A stretch of DNA of 31,960 nucleotides from a bacterium (GTDB taxonomy: Bacteria; Chlamydiota; Chlamydiia; Chlamydiales; Rhabdochlamydiaceae). Both the position numbers and the translations under genes were made by a program. Positions 24,622 to 31,960 of this stretch are shown piece by piece. The stretch's first letter is position 1, and every line of letters begins with the position of its first letter. Location of the stretch: the NCBI GenBank assembly GCA_021802305.1, contig JAKAAD010000001.1, positions 1 to 31,960 of the forward strand, read 5' to 3'. The notes under the pieces were generated by a model, which saw only the letters and a program-made list of their open reading frames with translations, did no database searches and was not told the DNA's origin.

Positions 24622-25133
24622 AAGCACTTCCTTGGAATGTGTCTGTATGGGCCATCCTTTGTGTATGCATCTCTTTGGTTGCTAAGCCCGCCCGCATAGA
24701 GCCCTCGCATGACGAAGAACTTCGTGTACAAATTGCCGATCTTCAATATGCTCTTCATGCTGCCCGCGTAGACATCGCGATCTTGGAAGAGCGCATTGCA
24801 AAGCTCGAAAAACAAGAAACCCACCACCCCGAAGCGAAAAAATCTCAAGAAGAATGCAGAGAATCACAAACTCGTACACTCAAACTTATCGAAGAAAAAC
24901 TCGAAGCACAGGAAAAAAAGTTTCAAGAAATCGCTAAATTAAAGCATGCCATTTCTGCACTTGCAACGACTTCGGAAAAAAAAGCTCCTATCCACCGAGT
25001 CCAAGCAGGAGAAACTTTAGAAAAGATTGCGCGTGCGCATCATATCACCGTGGATGCTATCAAAGAAGCAAATCATCTAAAAACCACGACCATTTACGTG
25101 GGACAAGAGCTTGAACTCCCAGATGCACGTTGA
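24618..25133 (+). CDS. Secreted coiled-coil LysM protein of the Tol-Pal operon
   Basis: 171 residues. An N-terminal hydrophobic segment (WNVSVWAILCVCISLV) looks like a signal peptide. A coiled coil at about 33-115 (ADLQYALHAARVDIAILEER onward) recalls YbgF/CpoB. A C-terminal LysM domain (about 127-168: HRVQAGETLEKIARAHHITV to YVGQELELP) would bind peptidoglycan. It begins with GTG 24618, overlapping the pal stop. Position matches the LysM protein CT601 of Chlamydia as I recall it. The inferred role is coupling Tol-Pal to the cell wall during division. No catalytic domain is present. Confidence 0.85.
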   Translation: MKALPWNVSVWAILCVCISLVAKPARIEPSHDEELRVQIADLQYALHAARVDIAILEERIAKLEKQETHHPEAKKSQEECRESQTRTLKLIEEKLEAQEKKFQEIAKLKHAISALATTSEKKAPIHRVQAGETLEKIARAHHITVDAIKEANHLKTTTIYVGQELELPDAR

Positions 25134-25956
25134 AAAACAGATCCCGGACAACGAACTTCCCATTGCTATTTTTGACTCCGGCGTAGGCGGCCTTTCAGTA
25201 GTTCGCGCCCTGCGTGAACTCCTTCCTCGAGAAAATTTGCTCTACTTTGCAGATACTGCCCATCTTCCTTACGGAGAAAAATCTCCGAACACCATCTTAC
25301 AATGCGTTAAAAAGAGCTTGGCCATCGTCCAGCGGTATCGCCCCAAAATGCTCCTCATTGCTTGCAATACGGCCTGGATAGTTGCTCACAAAGAAATTCG
25401 TTCTTCTTTTTCCATTCCTGTCATCAGCATCAGCGAACAAGGCATCGCATCGCTTAGTGAAACTGAAACCATTGCTATTTTGGGAACGCGCGCAACGATT
25501 ACTTCCGGCTATTTTCAAAAAGAAATTTCCATGCGCATACCAAAGGCTTTACTTTTCCCCATTGCCTGTCCTCTTTTTGTACTCCTCGTTGAATTTGGCC
25601 TCATGGAGCACGAAATGACCGCTTCCATCGCGCGTTCCTACCTTTTACAACTGCAAAAACAGCGCATTGACCAAGTACTTCTTGCGTGCTCGCATTTCCC
25701 TTTCCTTAACCCGATCCTTCAACAAACAATTGGAGAAAACGCCAGGCTTATTGATCCCGCTTGGGAGTGTGCACAGGAGACATATCGCACTCTTTTGCAC
25801 GTACATCTTATGAATCCACAGCAACAACCTGGCATGCTGCGTTGTTTCGTAACAAAAAATCCAAAAGCATTCCAAGCAACGGGCAAACAATTGCTAAACG
25901 ATCCCCATCTTTCTGCGTTTCTATATATGGAGGAGAAATATCCATCGTTGCATTAG
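25123..25956 (+). CDS. murI: Glutamate racemase MurI
   Basis: Makes D-glutamate for peptidoglycan stem peptides. It has 277 residues from ATG 25123. The family blocks are IAIFDSGVGGLSVVRAL, FADTAHLPYGEKS, the first catalytic cysteine in IACNTA and the second in LLACSHFPF. The start overlaps the LysM gene by 11 bp, so it is the last gene of the Tol operon; an in-frame TTG at 25111 is less likely. The final codons run into an IS256-like remnant beginning about 25938, so the last six or so residues may be foreign sequence. The core is complete and it should be active. Confidence 0.93.
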   Translation: MHVEKQIPDNELPIAIFDSGVGGLSVVRALRELLPRENLLYFADTAHLPYGEKSPNTILQCVKKSLAIVQRYRPKMLLIACNTAWIVAHKEIRSSFSIPVISISEQGIASLSETETIAILGTRATITSGYFQKEISMRIPKALLFPIACPLFVLLVEFGLMEHEMTASIARSYLLQLQKQRIDQVLLACSHFPFLNPILQQTIGENARLIDPAWECAQETYRTLLHVHLMNPQQQPGMLRCFVTKNPKAFQATGKQLLNDPHLSAFLYMEEKYPSLH

Positions 25957-26142
25957 AAATAGATGCGAAAGGGCGCAAACAACTCCTAGGATTTTGGCAA
26001 AGAAGAAAACCATGCCATGTGCCAAGGACTGCTAGCTGATGTAAAAGCAAGAAAATCGATATTGAATGAAGACGTACTATGGAAGGAAAAGGCATCGTTA
26101 AGGCATCTGACATTGAATCGGTTAGCATCTGTTTCCCATTAA
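25938..26142 (+). pseudogene. IS256 (mutator)-family transposase remnant
   Basis: One frame reads VALEIDAKGRKQLLGFWQ, the central block of IS256-type transposases containing a catalytic Asp. After a frameshift near 26010, a second frame continues with AMCQGLLADVKARKSILNED and stops at a TAA at 26140-26142. Only about 65 codons of a roughly 400-residue protein remain. It overlaps the end of murI. The remaining 26143-26214 shows no gene. Confidence 0.65.
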
Positions 26143-26214
26143 ATCCGTGGCCATCAATAGATCGTCTCAGAAAAGGGGGAAAATCACACGCTTAGGCATG
26201 AACAATGATCATAG

Positions 26215-26340
26215 CAGTATGAGTTTGTCCGAGTTGACCCTGATATTGCTACGCCAGAGGTAATTGCCCAACAAATTGATGTCTGGTCACCTTACGAAAC
26301 GGATTGTACTATGCACCCAAGCTATAAAATCTACGCCTAG
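26215..26340 (+). pseudogene. Unrecognised 41-codon tail fragment
   Basis: After an in-frame TAG (26212-26214) an open stretch reads YEFVRVDPDIATPEVIAQQI and ends HPSYKIYA with TAG 26338-26340, with no start codon near its beginning. The regular, protein-like composition suggests the 3' end of a lost gene. I do not recognise the family. It overlaps the end of the leftward reductase gene. Confidence 0.3.
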
Positions 26341-27737
26341 ATGCAACAACTTAATTTCGAAATATCTTTATAAAACGCTAGAGCAGCAATTTTTAAGGCT
26401 TCGGACATCGTGGGGAATATTGGAAGAGCATGGATGACGTCATCTATTGTTTGATCACCTTTCATCAGAGCCATCGCTTCGGCAATTAATTCTCCTGCGT
26501 TAGGGGAGAGAATATGCACTCCTAAGATCTTTTTTGTGTTGGGATCGATAATCATCTTGATCAATCCTTCTGTTCTACGCATTATGTGTGCCTTTGAAAC
26601 TTCAGAAAATGAAACAGTTTTGCAGGCGCAAACTCCAGTTTCTCTCATTTGATCACTTTCTGTAATCCCAATGCTTGCAAGTTGAGGATCCGTGAAGATT
26701 GTATATGGAACGGTGTTATAATCGATAAAGTTTTTAGCCCCATTTAAGGCATTTTCAGCTGCCAACGTTCCCTCATGTCCAGCTGTTGTTTCTAGGCGCA
26801 ATGGCAAGTTTGTCACATCTCCCACAGCATAAATATGTTTCTGTGACGTCTGGAGAAATTGGTTTACTACAATTGCCTGCCTTTCATCGATTTTCACTCC
26901 CGCTACATCGGCTCTTATCCCTTGCGTATTAGGAGTTTTTCCCGTTGCGAGCAAAATTTCATCTGCAGAAATTGTTTCTTCTTTTCCATTCTTGACACAG
27001 ATCAAATGTTTCTTTCCATTCGCATTAAAAGCCCTCTTAACTTCCGTATTTGTTCGAATGTCTATTCTTTCTTCGGTAAATATTTGTATTAATCGATCGA
27101 TTAGTTCTTTTTCCGCTCTTGTAAAAATGGAGGATTTCCTAACCAACATTATTACTTTCGATGCAAATCTAGAATATAATTGTGAAAATTCGAGCGCAAG
27201 TGGACCTGCGCCGATAACGATTAATTCTTTTGGTTGTTGGACAATTTTCAGCGCTTCAACATGAGTTAAGAATCCCACATCATGGATGCCTTCAATAGGA
27301 GGAATAGTAGCAGTTGATCCGCAAGCAATAATAAACTTTCCAGAAATAATTTTTTTTCCATTTACTTCTAATTCATTGGGACCATTAAATCTACCTTTAC
27401 CGTCGATAAAATGTACATACTCTAAATGAGTAAGCACTTTTGAATATTTTTCTACCCGTAACTTTGCAACGAGGGAAAGTTCATCTTCGATGACTTTCCG
27501 AAAGTTGAAGCGTTTGATTTTCAAGTCGATTCCTGGAATACCATGATGGCGCGTTCGATGTAAAACGTCAGCAGCGTGAATAAGTGTTTTAGAAGGAACG
27601 CAGCCGACATTCATACATGTACCTCCCATTGGGAGCCCTGTATTTATCAGGACAGTTTTTGCTTTTAATTCGTTTGCTCGGATGGCCGCAGCAAAACCAC
27701 CAGCTCCCCCGCCTATTACACACAAATCAAATTTCAT
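26337..27737 (-). CDS. merA: Mercuric reductase-like pyridine nucleotide-disulfide oxidoreductase
   Basis: 466 residues of the class I flavoprotein disulfide reductase family. The FAD motif VIGGGAGGFAAAIRA is at residues 7-21. The redox-active disulfide is GGTCMNVGCVPSK with Cys41 and Cys46, the NAD(P) motif is VIGAGPLALEFSQ, and the second FAD motif is IYAVGDVT. The protein ends KLSCCI; a vicinal CC pair at this place is the Hg(II)-binding signature of MerA and is absent from dihydrolipoamide dehydrogenase. The N-terminal NmerA (HMA) domain found in many MerA proteins is lacking, which is known for some lineages. No merR, merT or merP is nearby. It lies between IS256 and IS5 remnants, suggesting acquisition by transfer. 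Confidence 0.8.
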   Translation of the reverse strand: MKFDLCVIGGGAGGFAAAIRANELKAKTVLINTGLPMGGTCMNVGCVPSKTLIHAADVLHRTRHHGIPGIDLKIKRFNFRKVIEDELSLVAKLRVEKYSKVLTHLEYVHFIDGKGRFNGPNELEVNGKKIISGKFIIACGSTATIPPIEGIHDVGFLTHVEALKIVQQPKELIVIGAGPLALEFSQLYSRFASKVIMLVRKSSIFTRAEKELIDRLIQIFTEERIDIRTNTEVKRAFNANGKKHLICVKNGKEETISADEILLATGKTPNTQGIRADVAGVKIDERQAIVVNQFLQTSQKHIYAVGDVTNLPLRLETTAGHEGTLAAENALNGAKNFIDYNTVPYTIFTDPQLASIGITESDQMRETGVCACKTVSFSEVSKAHIMRRTEGLIKMIIDPNTKKILGVHILSPNAGELIAEAMALMKGDQTIDDVIHALPIFPTMSEALKIAALAFYKDISKLSCCI

Positions 27738-27928
27738 TTCATGTCCATCTTATTATCCAAATATCAATGGGAACCAATACGTGAATGTAATAATCCAAAC
27801 GCCAGGGAAATTGCAAGAAAAATCATTTGACGTTAACTCCCAAAATTTTGAGGACGTATTGGTTGTGTTGAAAAATTCTCGTACCGCGCAAGTTCTTACA
27901 CGAGCAACCTGAAACCAGACTCATTTTG

Positions 27929-28385
27929 TTAAGCAGCCGCTCGCATCATTTTGTTCATCAAAAGGCATTTCGATCGATTCTCAACTACTTGATGTTTACA
28001 AGTCTAGAGAATGCCTTTTCTCTGAACAACTTCTTGTAGCGAGAAAAGGCTGCTTCTACGATAGCTCTACGACTATAGCCAGATCATTTCTCCAGATGGA
28101 TCTAGCCATCTTGTCACCTTCAAATATGCGAATACCCAAAATAGCACGATCGTGATCCTCAGCGATCCCATTACAGACGCCGTTCTTAGGAATCAAAGCC
28201 TTGCCTCCTTGCCGTTTGATGAGCTTTCTGGTTTCCTCGGTAATCACTTGTTTTTATTCAGCAATTGGCTTGATGAAAAAGCATAGGAAAAGGAATCTTC
28301 CACACGAAACTCTGTGGTAAGCTCTGCTACGATCTCTTGCGTTTTAGCGTCTATCGCAAGATGTAGTTTGCTTCATTTCCTTGCA
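27929..28385 (-). pseudogene. IS5-family transposase remnant (left, C-terminal half)
   Basis: Read leftward, it has LHLAIDAKTQEIVAELTTE, then RKLIKRQGGKALIPKNGVCN and GDKMARSIWRNDL. It continues in other frames with YSRRAIVEAAFSRYKK and VVENRSKCLLMNKMMRAAA. At least two frameshifts and an internal stop break it, and the N-terminal half is missing. Confidence 0.75.
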
Positions 28386-28397
28386 GTTTGACATGAC

Positions 28398-28633
28398 ATG
28401 GACCTTGAACGAGATGAAGCCGTCTCAGTTATTCGAGCTTTTGGCAGGGATAAGATAGCCAAATCAATCTGGAGCTATCTGATTACAGCAGAAGAGCACA
28501 TGTGGAAACAACCTTTTCTCGATACAAAAAGATGTTTGAAGAGCGTGCATTTTCTCAAACCCAAGAGCGAATGATCGTAGAAAATCGGATAAAATCTGTC
28601 CTTCTGAATAAAATGATGAGAGCTGCTGCCTAA
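28398..28633 (+). pseudogene. IS5-family transposase remnant (right, C-terminal part)
   Basis: Read rightward, it has AVSVIRAFGRDKIAKSIW and, after a frameshift, DYSRRAHVETTFSRYKKMF and then MIVENRIKSVLLNKMMRAAA with a TAA at 28631-28633. It is related to the left remnant but clearly diverged from it, so it is a separate element rather than a recent inverted copy. Confidence 0.75.
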
Positions 28634-28689
28634 GGTTTTGAGATTAGGTAGGTTCCTTAGTCATTTGAACTGAATTTTTCAACACAGCC

Positions 28690-28933
28690 ACGCCGCGCTC
28701 TGAAACGTTAAAATAACAAAAAATTTTTGAATCACCTTTGTTTAATATATATTAACTACCTGAATATAAACACGTTGTATGAAAATATGTGAGAATTTTC
28801 GTTTGTGTTACTTTGATTCTAATTATTAAATATTAAATACTTACATATTATTTTTAAATTATAAAACAACTTCCATAAATATATTATTATAATATATAAT
28901 AAATAAAAAGGATCAACAAATACATATATAATT
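28690..28933. other. Very AT-rich intergenic stretch
   Basis: No gene is visible. From about 28740 to 28933 the sequence is dominated by A and T with repeated TAATATAT-like motifs, unlike the rest of the window. It directly precedes the unknown gene at 28934 and may contain its promoter, but no single -35/-10 pair stands out. Confidence 0.6.
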
Positions 28934-29347
28934 ATGCCAATAGTTCCAAAACCCAGTACAAACGCATTCAGCCATAAAGGAGTATCTTTTGATAGCTATG
29001 AAGAATCATTTAATTCGTTAACTCAATGCGAATTAGACAAAAAAAGAGCTGAACACTTAAATGTTAATAATATCTTTGTACGCCTGTATCGCTATATTAC
29101 GTGGCACGTACATGTACAGCCAAATGCCTCACCAAAAGAACTCAGTGAACGCAAGGCAACTCGAGAATTCTACAAAGCACTAAAAAGGCTTCGTAACAAT
29201 CCTGAAAATATAGATGTAGTGCATGAGTTTTGCAACGCATTTAATACAAGAATCAACTACTTACAAAAAAAAATCAAAGGACTCACTCAGTTTGGAACAA
29301 AATGTCACTATCATCGCAATTCTTGTATTAAGAAAAGGCCAAGCTAA
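28934..29347 (+). CDS. Unknown protein, 5' part of a frame-broken gene
   Basis: 137 residues as read, starting MPIVPKPSTNAFSHKGVSF. The useful part seems to end near NTRINYLQKK, where an A9 run (29265-29273) occurs; after it the frame becomes short and Cys/His/Lys-rich and stops. If one A is skipped, the frame runs without a break into the next ORF, giving a protein of about 457 residues ending at 30305. The visible part is helical and polar (Glu, Arg, Asn, Lys), with no signal peptide or membrane span, and no family is recognised. No strong ribosome site precedes the ATG. It could be a slippage-controlled gene, a pseudogene or a sequencing error in the homopolymer. Confidence 0.6.
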   Translation: MPIVPKPSTNAFSHKGVSFDSYEESFNSLTQCELDKKRAEHLNVNNIFVRLYRYITWHVHVQPNASPKELSERKATREFYKALKRLRNNPENIDVVHEFCNAFNTRINYLQKKIKGLTQFGTKCHYHRNSCIKKRPS

Positions 29348-30305
29348 TATTATTTCTACGAGTGTAGAAAAAGGCAATACTGTCATTGATAAATCCCTAA
29401 ACAAAATCAATGACCTCGCTTCCAGCTTAGAAGGAGCATTCAATGCAATAAAGGCACAACATAATCAGTCTCTGTATCAATCTCTGTCCCAAAATCTTCT
29501 CCAACCAGCGACGGCTCAACGCGCGGACGTCGAAGAGTTTCGCAAAAATTTGGAGAAAGACTTAATGGCAAAAAAAGAAAATTTCATACAATTTGATAAC
29601 AACGTAATTAAACTATCCAGTGCCGCTGCCGTCGATGTAACACGTTATGGTGGGGATTTGGTGGTCAACAATACTTTGATTCAATCAGATGCTGATGAAC
29701 CCAGATTTTCGCAACATAAATCAACACTTAATGATCGGCCAGCGCAGTTTATTGCAAAGAATAATACAGTAATTGCAAAGAATAATACAGTAACGGACGT
29801 TGGTATATCCAAAGCCGTCTTTCAGGCTATAGGAAATGATTCTATAATAACAGAAAATCTGTTCACATTATTTCCACAAAATTTAGGTAATACACTATTT
29901 GGGTGGCTTGCACAAAAAATAGGATCACAACAAGAAATGGAATCACAAAAAAAAATAGGATTAAGAAAAACTGGTATGCGTGTAATATCAGGGAGAACTT
30001 GTATACGTGATGTTACGGTTGAAAACGGAAATTTCTCTATTGTTTACAAGCAGATATTCCGTCTGTGCAACGCCACAGGAAACGCCACAGGAAGCGATGT
30101 AAGCTATCTACAAGGAACGTGCACAATCTCTGGCTCGCTTGAAGACTTAAAGAACAAGAACGTCAAAGAATTCAAAATTTCTTTAAGCCATGGTGCGGAA
30201 TTTCCAATAATTAACAAGAATCGTACTCAGAAAGAGCAGGCTCAAATAGAGAAAGAAATGAGAAATTTTATTATGCAGCTCGATGCTGATGATGAGATGT
30301 CGTAA
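29223..30305 (+). CDS. Unknown protein, 3' part of the frame-broken gene
   Basis: 360 residues are open from ATG 29223, but only the part after the A9 run (from about residue 17) looks native. It follows with QNVTIIAILVLRKGQANIIS, then a helical, possibly coiled part (VIDKSLNKINDLASSLEGAF to ADVEEFRKNLEKDLMAKKEN). A beta-rich C-terminal half rich in Asn, Thr and Ser follows. It contains a duplicated heptapeptide IAKNNTV and a duplicated NATG. No catalytic motif, signal peptide or membrane span is clear. The gene is AT-rich compared with neighbours and sits behind IS debris, so horizontal origin is likely. Family unknown; a chlamydial effector is only a guess. Confidence 0.6.
   Translation: MSFATHLIQESTTYKKKSKDSLSLEQNVTIIAILVLRKGQANIISTSVEKGNTVIDKSLNKINDLASSLEGAFNAIKAQHNQSLYQSLSQNLLQPATAQRADVEEFRKNLEKDLMAKKENFIQFDNNVIKLSSAAAVDVTRYGGDLVVNNTLIQSDADEPRFSQHKSTLNDRPAQFIAKNNTVIAKNNTVTDVGISKAVFQAIGNDSIITENLFTLFPQNLGNTLFGWLAQKIGSQQEMESQKKIGLRKTGMRVISGRTCIRDVTVENGNFSIVYKQIFRLCNATGNATGSDVSYLQGTCTISGSLEDLKNKNVKEFKISLSHGAEFPIINKNRTQKEQAQIEKEMRNFIMQLDADDEMS
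29751..29792 (+). repeat. Two exact 21-bp tandem copies in the unknown gene
   Basis: The unit ATTGCAAAGAATAATACAGT plus A occurs at 29751-29771 and 29772-29792, encoding IAKNNTV twice. A further 12-bp tandem pair (AACGCCACAGGA) lies at 30069-30092 in the same gene. Confidence 0.9.
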
Positions 30306-30528
30306 ACTATCCACAGAAACCGTGTACAATAAATACCGCTCGTTGGGAAGGTTGTGCCCTGTTTTTCGTTGAGCTCCAGTCTCTCCAACCTGTGTCTAAG
30401 AAATTGCCACAGCATTTGTCTCCCTTTCCTCTTATTTGAAATATTTTCCCTCATCTCATCAATAATACCAAAAAAATTGTTGCCTCCAAAATGCATGGGG
30501 TTTACCCTACACTATTTAGTGAGGTCTC

Positions 30529-31960
30529 ATGAGGCACATTCTTACTTTGTTCGTAGTTTTCCTAAGCACAGCTTTTTCTCTTGCAGCAAGAGAGGTTCCC
30601 GTTCAAAAAACATGTCCCAATGGCTTGCAGATTGTCACCCTCAAATTGGACAATGTACAAGGAGCACTCTCTCTGCGCCTGCTCTTCAAAACTCCAGCGA
30701 AAAACGAATTTCTCTTTAGCCTTGATGAAGAGATTTGCGATCCAACAAGTATTCAGAAATTCATCACTTATGCTGCTAAGAAACTTCCTGCAAAATGTAA
30801 AGAGATCGTTCCTAGTGAAATCGCTGTCGTTGCCGTTGGCGACTTCGATGCTCATGAGGTGATAGAACACATGGCAAATGAACTTGGATCCATCTCCTTA
30901 AAGATCCAAAAAGAGGACAATCAACCCATTGTCTGGGAACACATTCCAGGACTTCAAGGCATAGCCATCCATCTTTCCTACCTTCCCTCTATTCCGCCAC
31001 TTGAAATGAAAGAAGATCTCGAAGCAGCCTGGGCAAATCTCATCTTGGATCAATTGTGTCAAAAAAGACAGGCTCTCTATGCCCAAGAACACCATTTTTC
31101 TTGGGTGGTTCCTGTTATAGAACGAGCTGTCCTTCCTGCCAAGGGCTATATTTGGGCAGATACAAAATCTGTGAGAGACGTTCAAACGCTATTGATGAAT
31201 ATAGATCTCGAATTATCTCGCATGCGTACAGAGGGAGTTTCCGAGGAAGAAGTCGAGGAGATAAAAAATGAATTCCTTCAAATTCTGCACGCCTTTAACG
31301 ACCATCGACAAGATCCCAAAATGAGCACTGCTTTCTTATGCGAACAAATCTTCTCTGGATGGTATTGGTTATCTGATGAATCCTTCTTGGCACATTCTTT
31401 CTCGATCGTAAAAAATCTCAATGCAGAAGAACTCAAAGAATGCGTTCGCGACTTTTTTTCTTCTGAAAACAGACATGCCGCCATCCTGTTACACTCTGAA
31501 AACCCCATTGCACCGGCTGCTTTCTATGTCGCTTCTGAAGATCTCTCTTTTCAAAAAGTTCAATCCTCTGCGTTGGAAAATTATCTTTCATTGCCCATGA
31601 CGTTGGATCAGAAAGAAGATACCTATGATATTGTTCATGCGCTGGGAACAAAAAACAAAGCACAGCTTTTAGCAAACGCCTTTTCTCTCAACAGAAAAGG
31701 GAAACACATCAAACACGTTCACCCCATGCGATTCATCGGATACATTATCTCCGATGCACACCTTAAAGATTGTCTTCGCAAAGTCAAAGAAGATAAATTT
31801 AAATGGCACCGCTTTATTAGGGAATTTTCTGACAGTATGAATCATCAAAACCATAAAAATGCCCTCTATCCTTACTTAGATGGATTTGCAGAATTTCTGC
31901 ACATTTCTACACATCTCCTCATGCCCTATTTTGAGAGAAAGAATGTGCCAAGAAGGATTC
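30529..31960 (+). CDS. Secreted M16 (insulinase)-like protein, probably non-catalytic, 3' end outside window
   Basis: The frame from ATG 30529 stays open to the last base (477 codons), so the protein is incomplete. Residues 1-19 form a signal peptide (RHILTLFVVFLSTAFSLAA). What follows resembles M16 domains: NGLQIVTLKLDNVQGALSLR, then IAVVAVGDFDAHEVIEHM. A second-domain pattern is ADTKSVRDVQTLLMNIDLEL with RTEGVSEEEVEEIKNEF, and NLNAEELKECVRDFFSSENR comes near residue 300. The zinc motif HxxEH expected in the first domain is absent, as if that part were deleted, so it may be an inactive M16 subunit. The gene starts 223 bp after the AT-rich unknown gene; that gap shows no gene. Family assignment rests on pattern only. 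Confidence 0.6.
   Translation, partial: MRHILTLFVVFLSTAFSLAAREVPVQKTCPNGLQIVTLKLDNVQGALSLRLLFKTPAKNEFLFSLDEEICDPTSIQKFITYAAKKLPAKCKEIVPSEIAVVAVGDFDAHEVIEHMANELGSISLKIQKEDNQPIVWEHIPGLQGIAIHLSYLPSIPPLEMKEDLEAAWANLILDQLCQKRQALYAQEHHFSWVVPVIERAVLPAKGYIWADTKSVRDVQTLLMNIDLELSRMRTEGVSEEEVEEIKNEFLQILHAFNDHRQDPKMSTAFLCEQIFSGWYWLSDESFLAHSFSIVKNLNAEELKECVRDFFSSENRHAAILLHSENPIAPAAFYVASEDLSFQKVQSSALENYLSLPMTLDQKEDTYDIVHALGTKNKAQLLANAFSLNRKGKHIKHVHPMRFIGYIISDAHLKDCLRKVKEDKFKWHRFIREFSDSMNHQNHKNALYPYLDGFAEFLHISTHLLMPYFERKNVPRRI

Larger units (their letters stand above)
27861..28689. mobile_element. Composite of two decayed IS5-type elements fused head to head
   Basis: The stretch is bounded by an 18-bp inverted repeat, GGTTGTGTTGAAAAATTC at 27861-27878 and its complement with one mismatch at 28672-28689. 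Inside, a leftward transposase remnant ends with NKMMRAAA near the left end and a rightward, different remnant also ends NKMMRAAA near the right end. No clear target-site duplication was seen. The 123 bp between merA and the left end hold no recognisable gene. Confidence 0.7.

Noticed and set aside
27682..27912. Forward ORF starting opposite the merA start and running into the IS5 left end
   Set aside because: The first part is antisense to the FAD motif and the end is IS sequence. The middle 27740-27860 looks mildly protein-like but is too short to claim.
30306..30528. Possible small RNA or ORF in the gap before the M16-like gene
   Set aside because: Short ORFs here are shadows without start context, and no convincing promoter-hairpin pair is visible.
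1..31960. CRISPR arrays, rRNA genes, prophage, origin of replication
   Set aside because: No spaced direct-repeat arrays, rRNA text, phage genes or clustered DnaA boxes were seen on either strand.

Overview
The window reads as a chromosomal segment of a chlamydia-related bacterium, probably an environmental (amoeba- or arthropod-associated) member of the Chlamydiae. Three things point there. The order dnaB–mnmG–lplA matches Chlamydia trachomatis CT497–CT499 as I recall it. The order sdhA–sdhC–tatD, then exbB–exbD–tolA-like–tolB–pal–LysM, matches CT592–CT601. The accessory part carries eukaryote-like U-box proteins and many decayed insertion sequences. The genus cannot be fixed from sequence reading alone.

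Layout. 1–7.4 kb is housekeeping: an MBL-fold hydrolase (5' part missing), a phosphoribosyltransferase, murJ, tRNA-Ser(GCU), dnaB, a 28-residue basic mini-protein of the AURKAIP1/COX24 (bS22-like) type, mnmG and lplA. 7.4–16.1 kb is a rearranged accessory stretch. It holds a broken DUF4143-type fragment, sdhB cut off from its operon, a P3A-type H+-ATPase, an IS630 remnant, a two-gene unit (double U-box protein with a C-terminal membrane anchor plus a coiled-coil membrane protein), an unknown membrane protein, an IS4 remnant and a threonine aldolase. A 32-bp imperfect inverted repeat flanks the sdhB–ATPase pair. 16.1–20.9 kb runs leftward: glycosyltransferase, tatD, sdhC, sdhA. 20.9–25.96 kb runs rightward as one tightly overlapping Tol-Pal operon ending in murI. 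25.9–28.7 kb is a mercuric-reductase-like gene lying between an IS256 remnant and two fused IS5-type remnants. 28.7–30.3 kb is a visibly AT-rich island with one unknown gene broken at an A9 tract. 30.5 kb to the end is a secreted M16-like protein that runs off the window.

How the parts fit. SdhA/B/C form the respiratory complex II, but sdhB now lies 7.4 kb from sdhA with ltaE in its place. Tol-Pal, the LysM protein, MurJ and MurI all serve the cell envelope and peptidoglycan-dependent division. The U-box pair and the AT-rich gene are the best candidates for host-interaction factors. All three carry in-frame 21-bp tandem duplications and long homopolymers (G8, T9, A9), which suggests fast, slippage-driven change. 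No CRISPR array, rRNA or intact transposase was seen.
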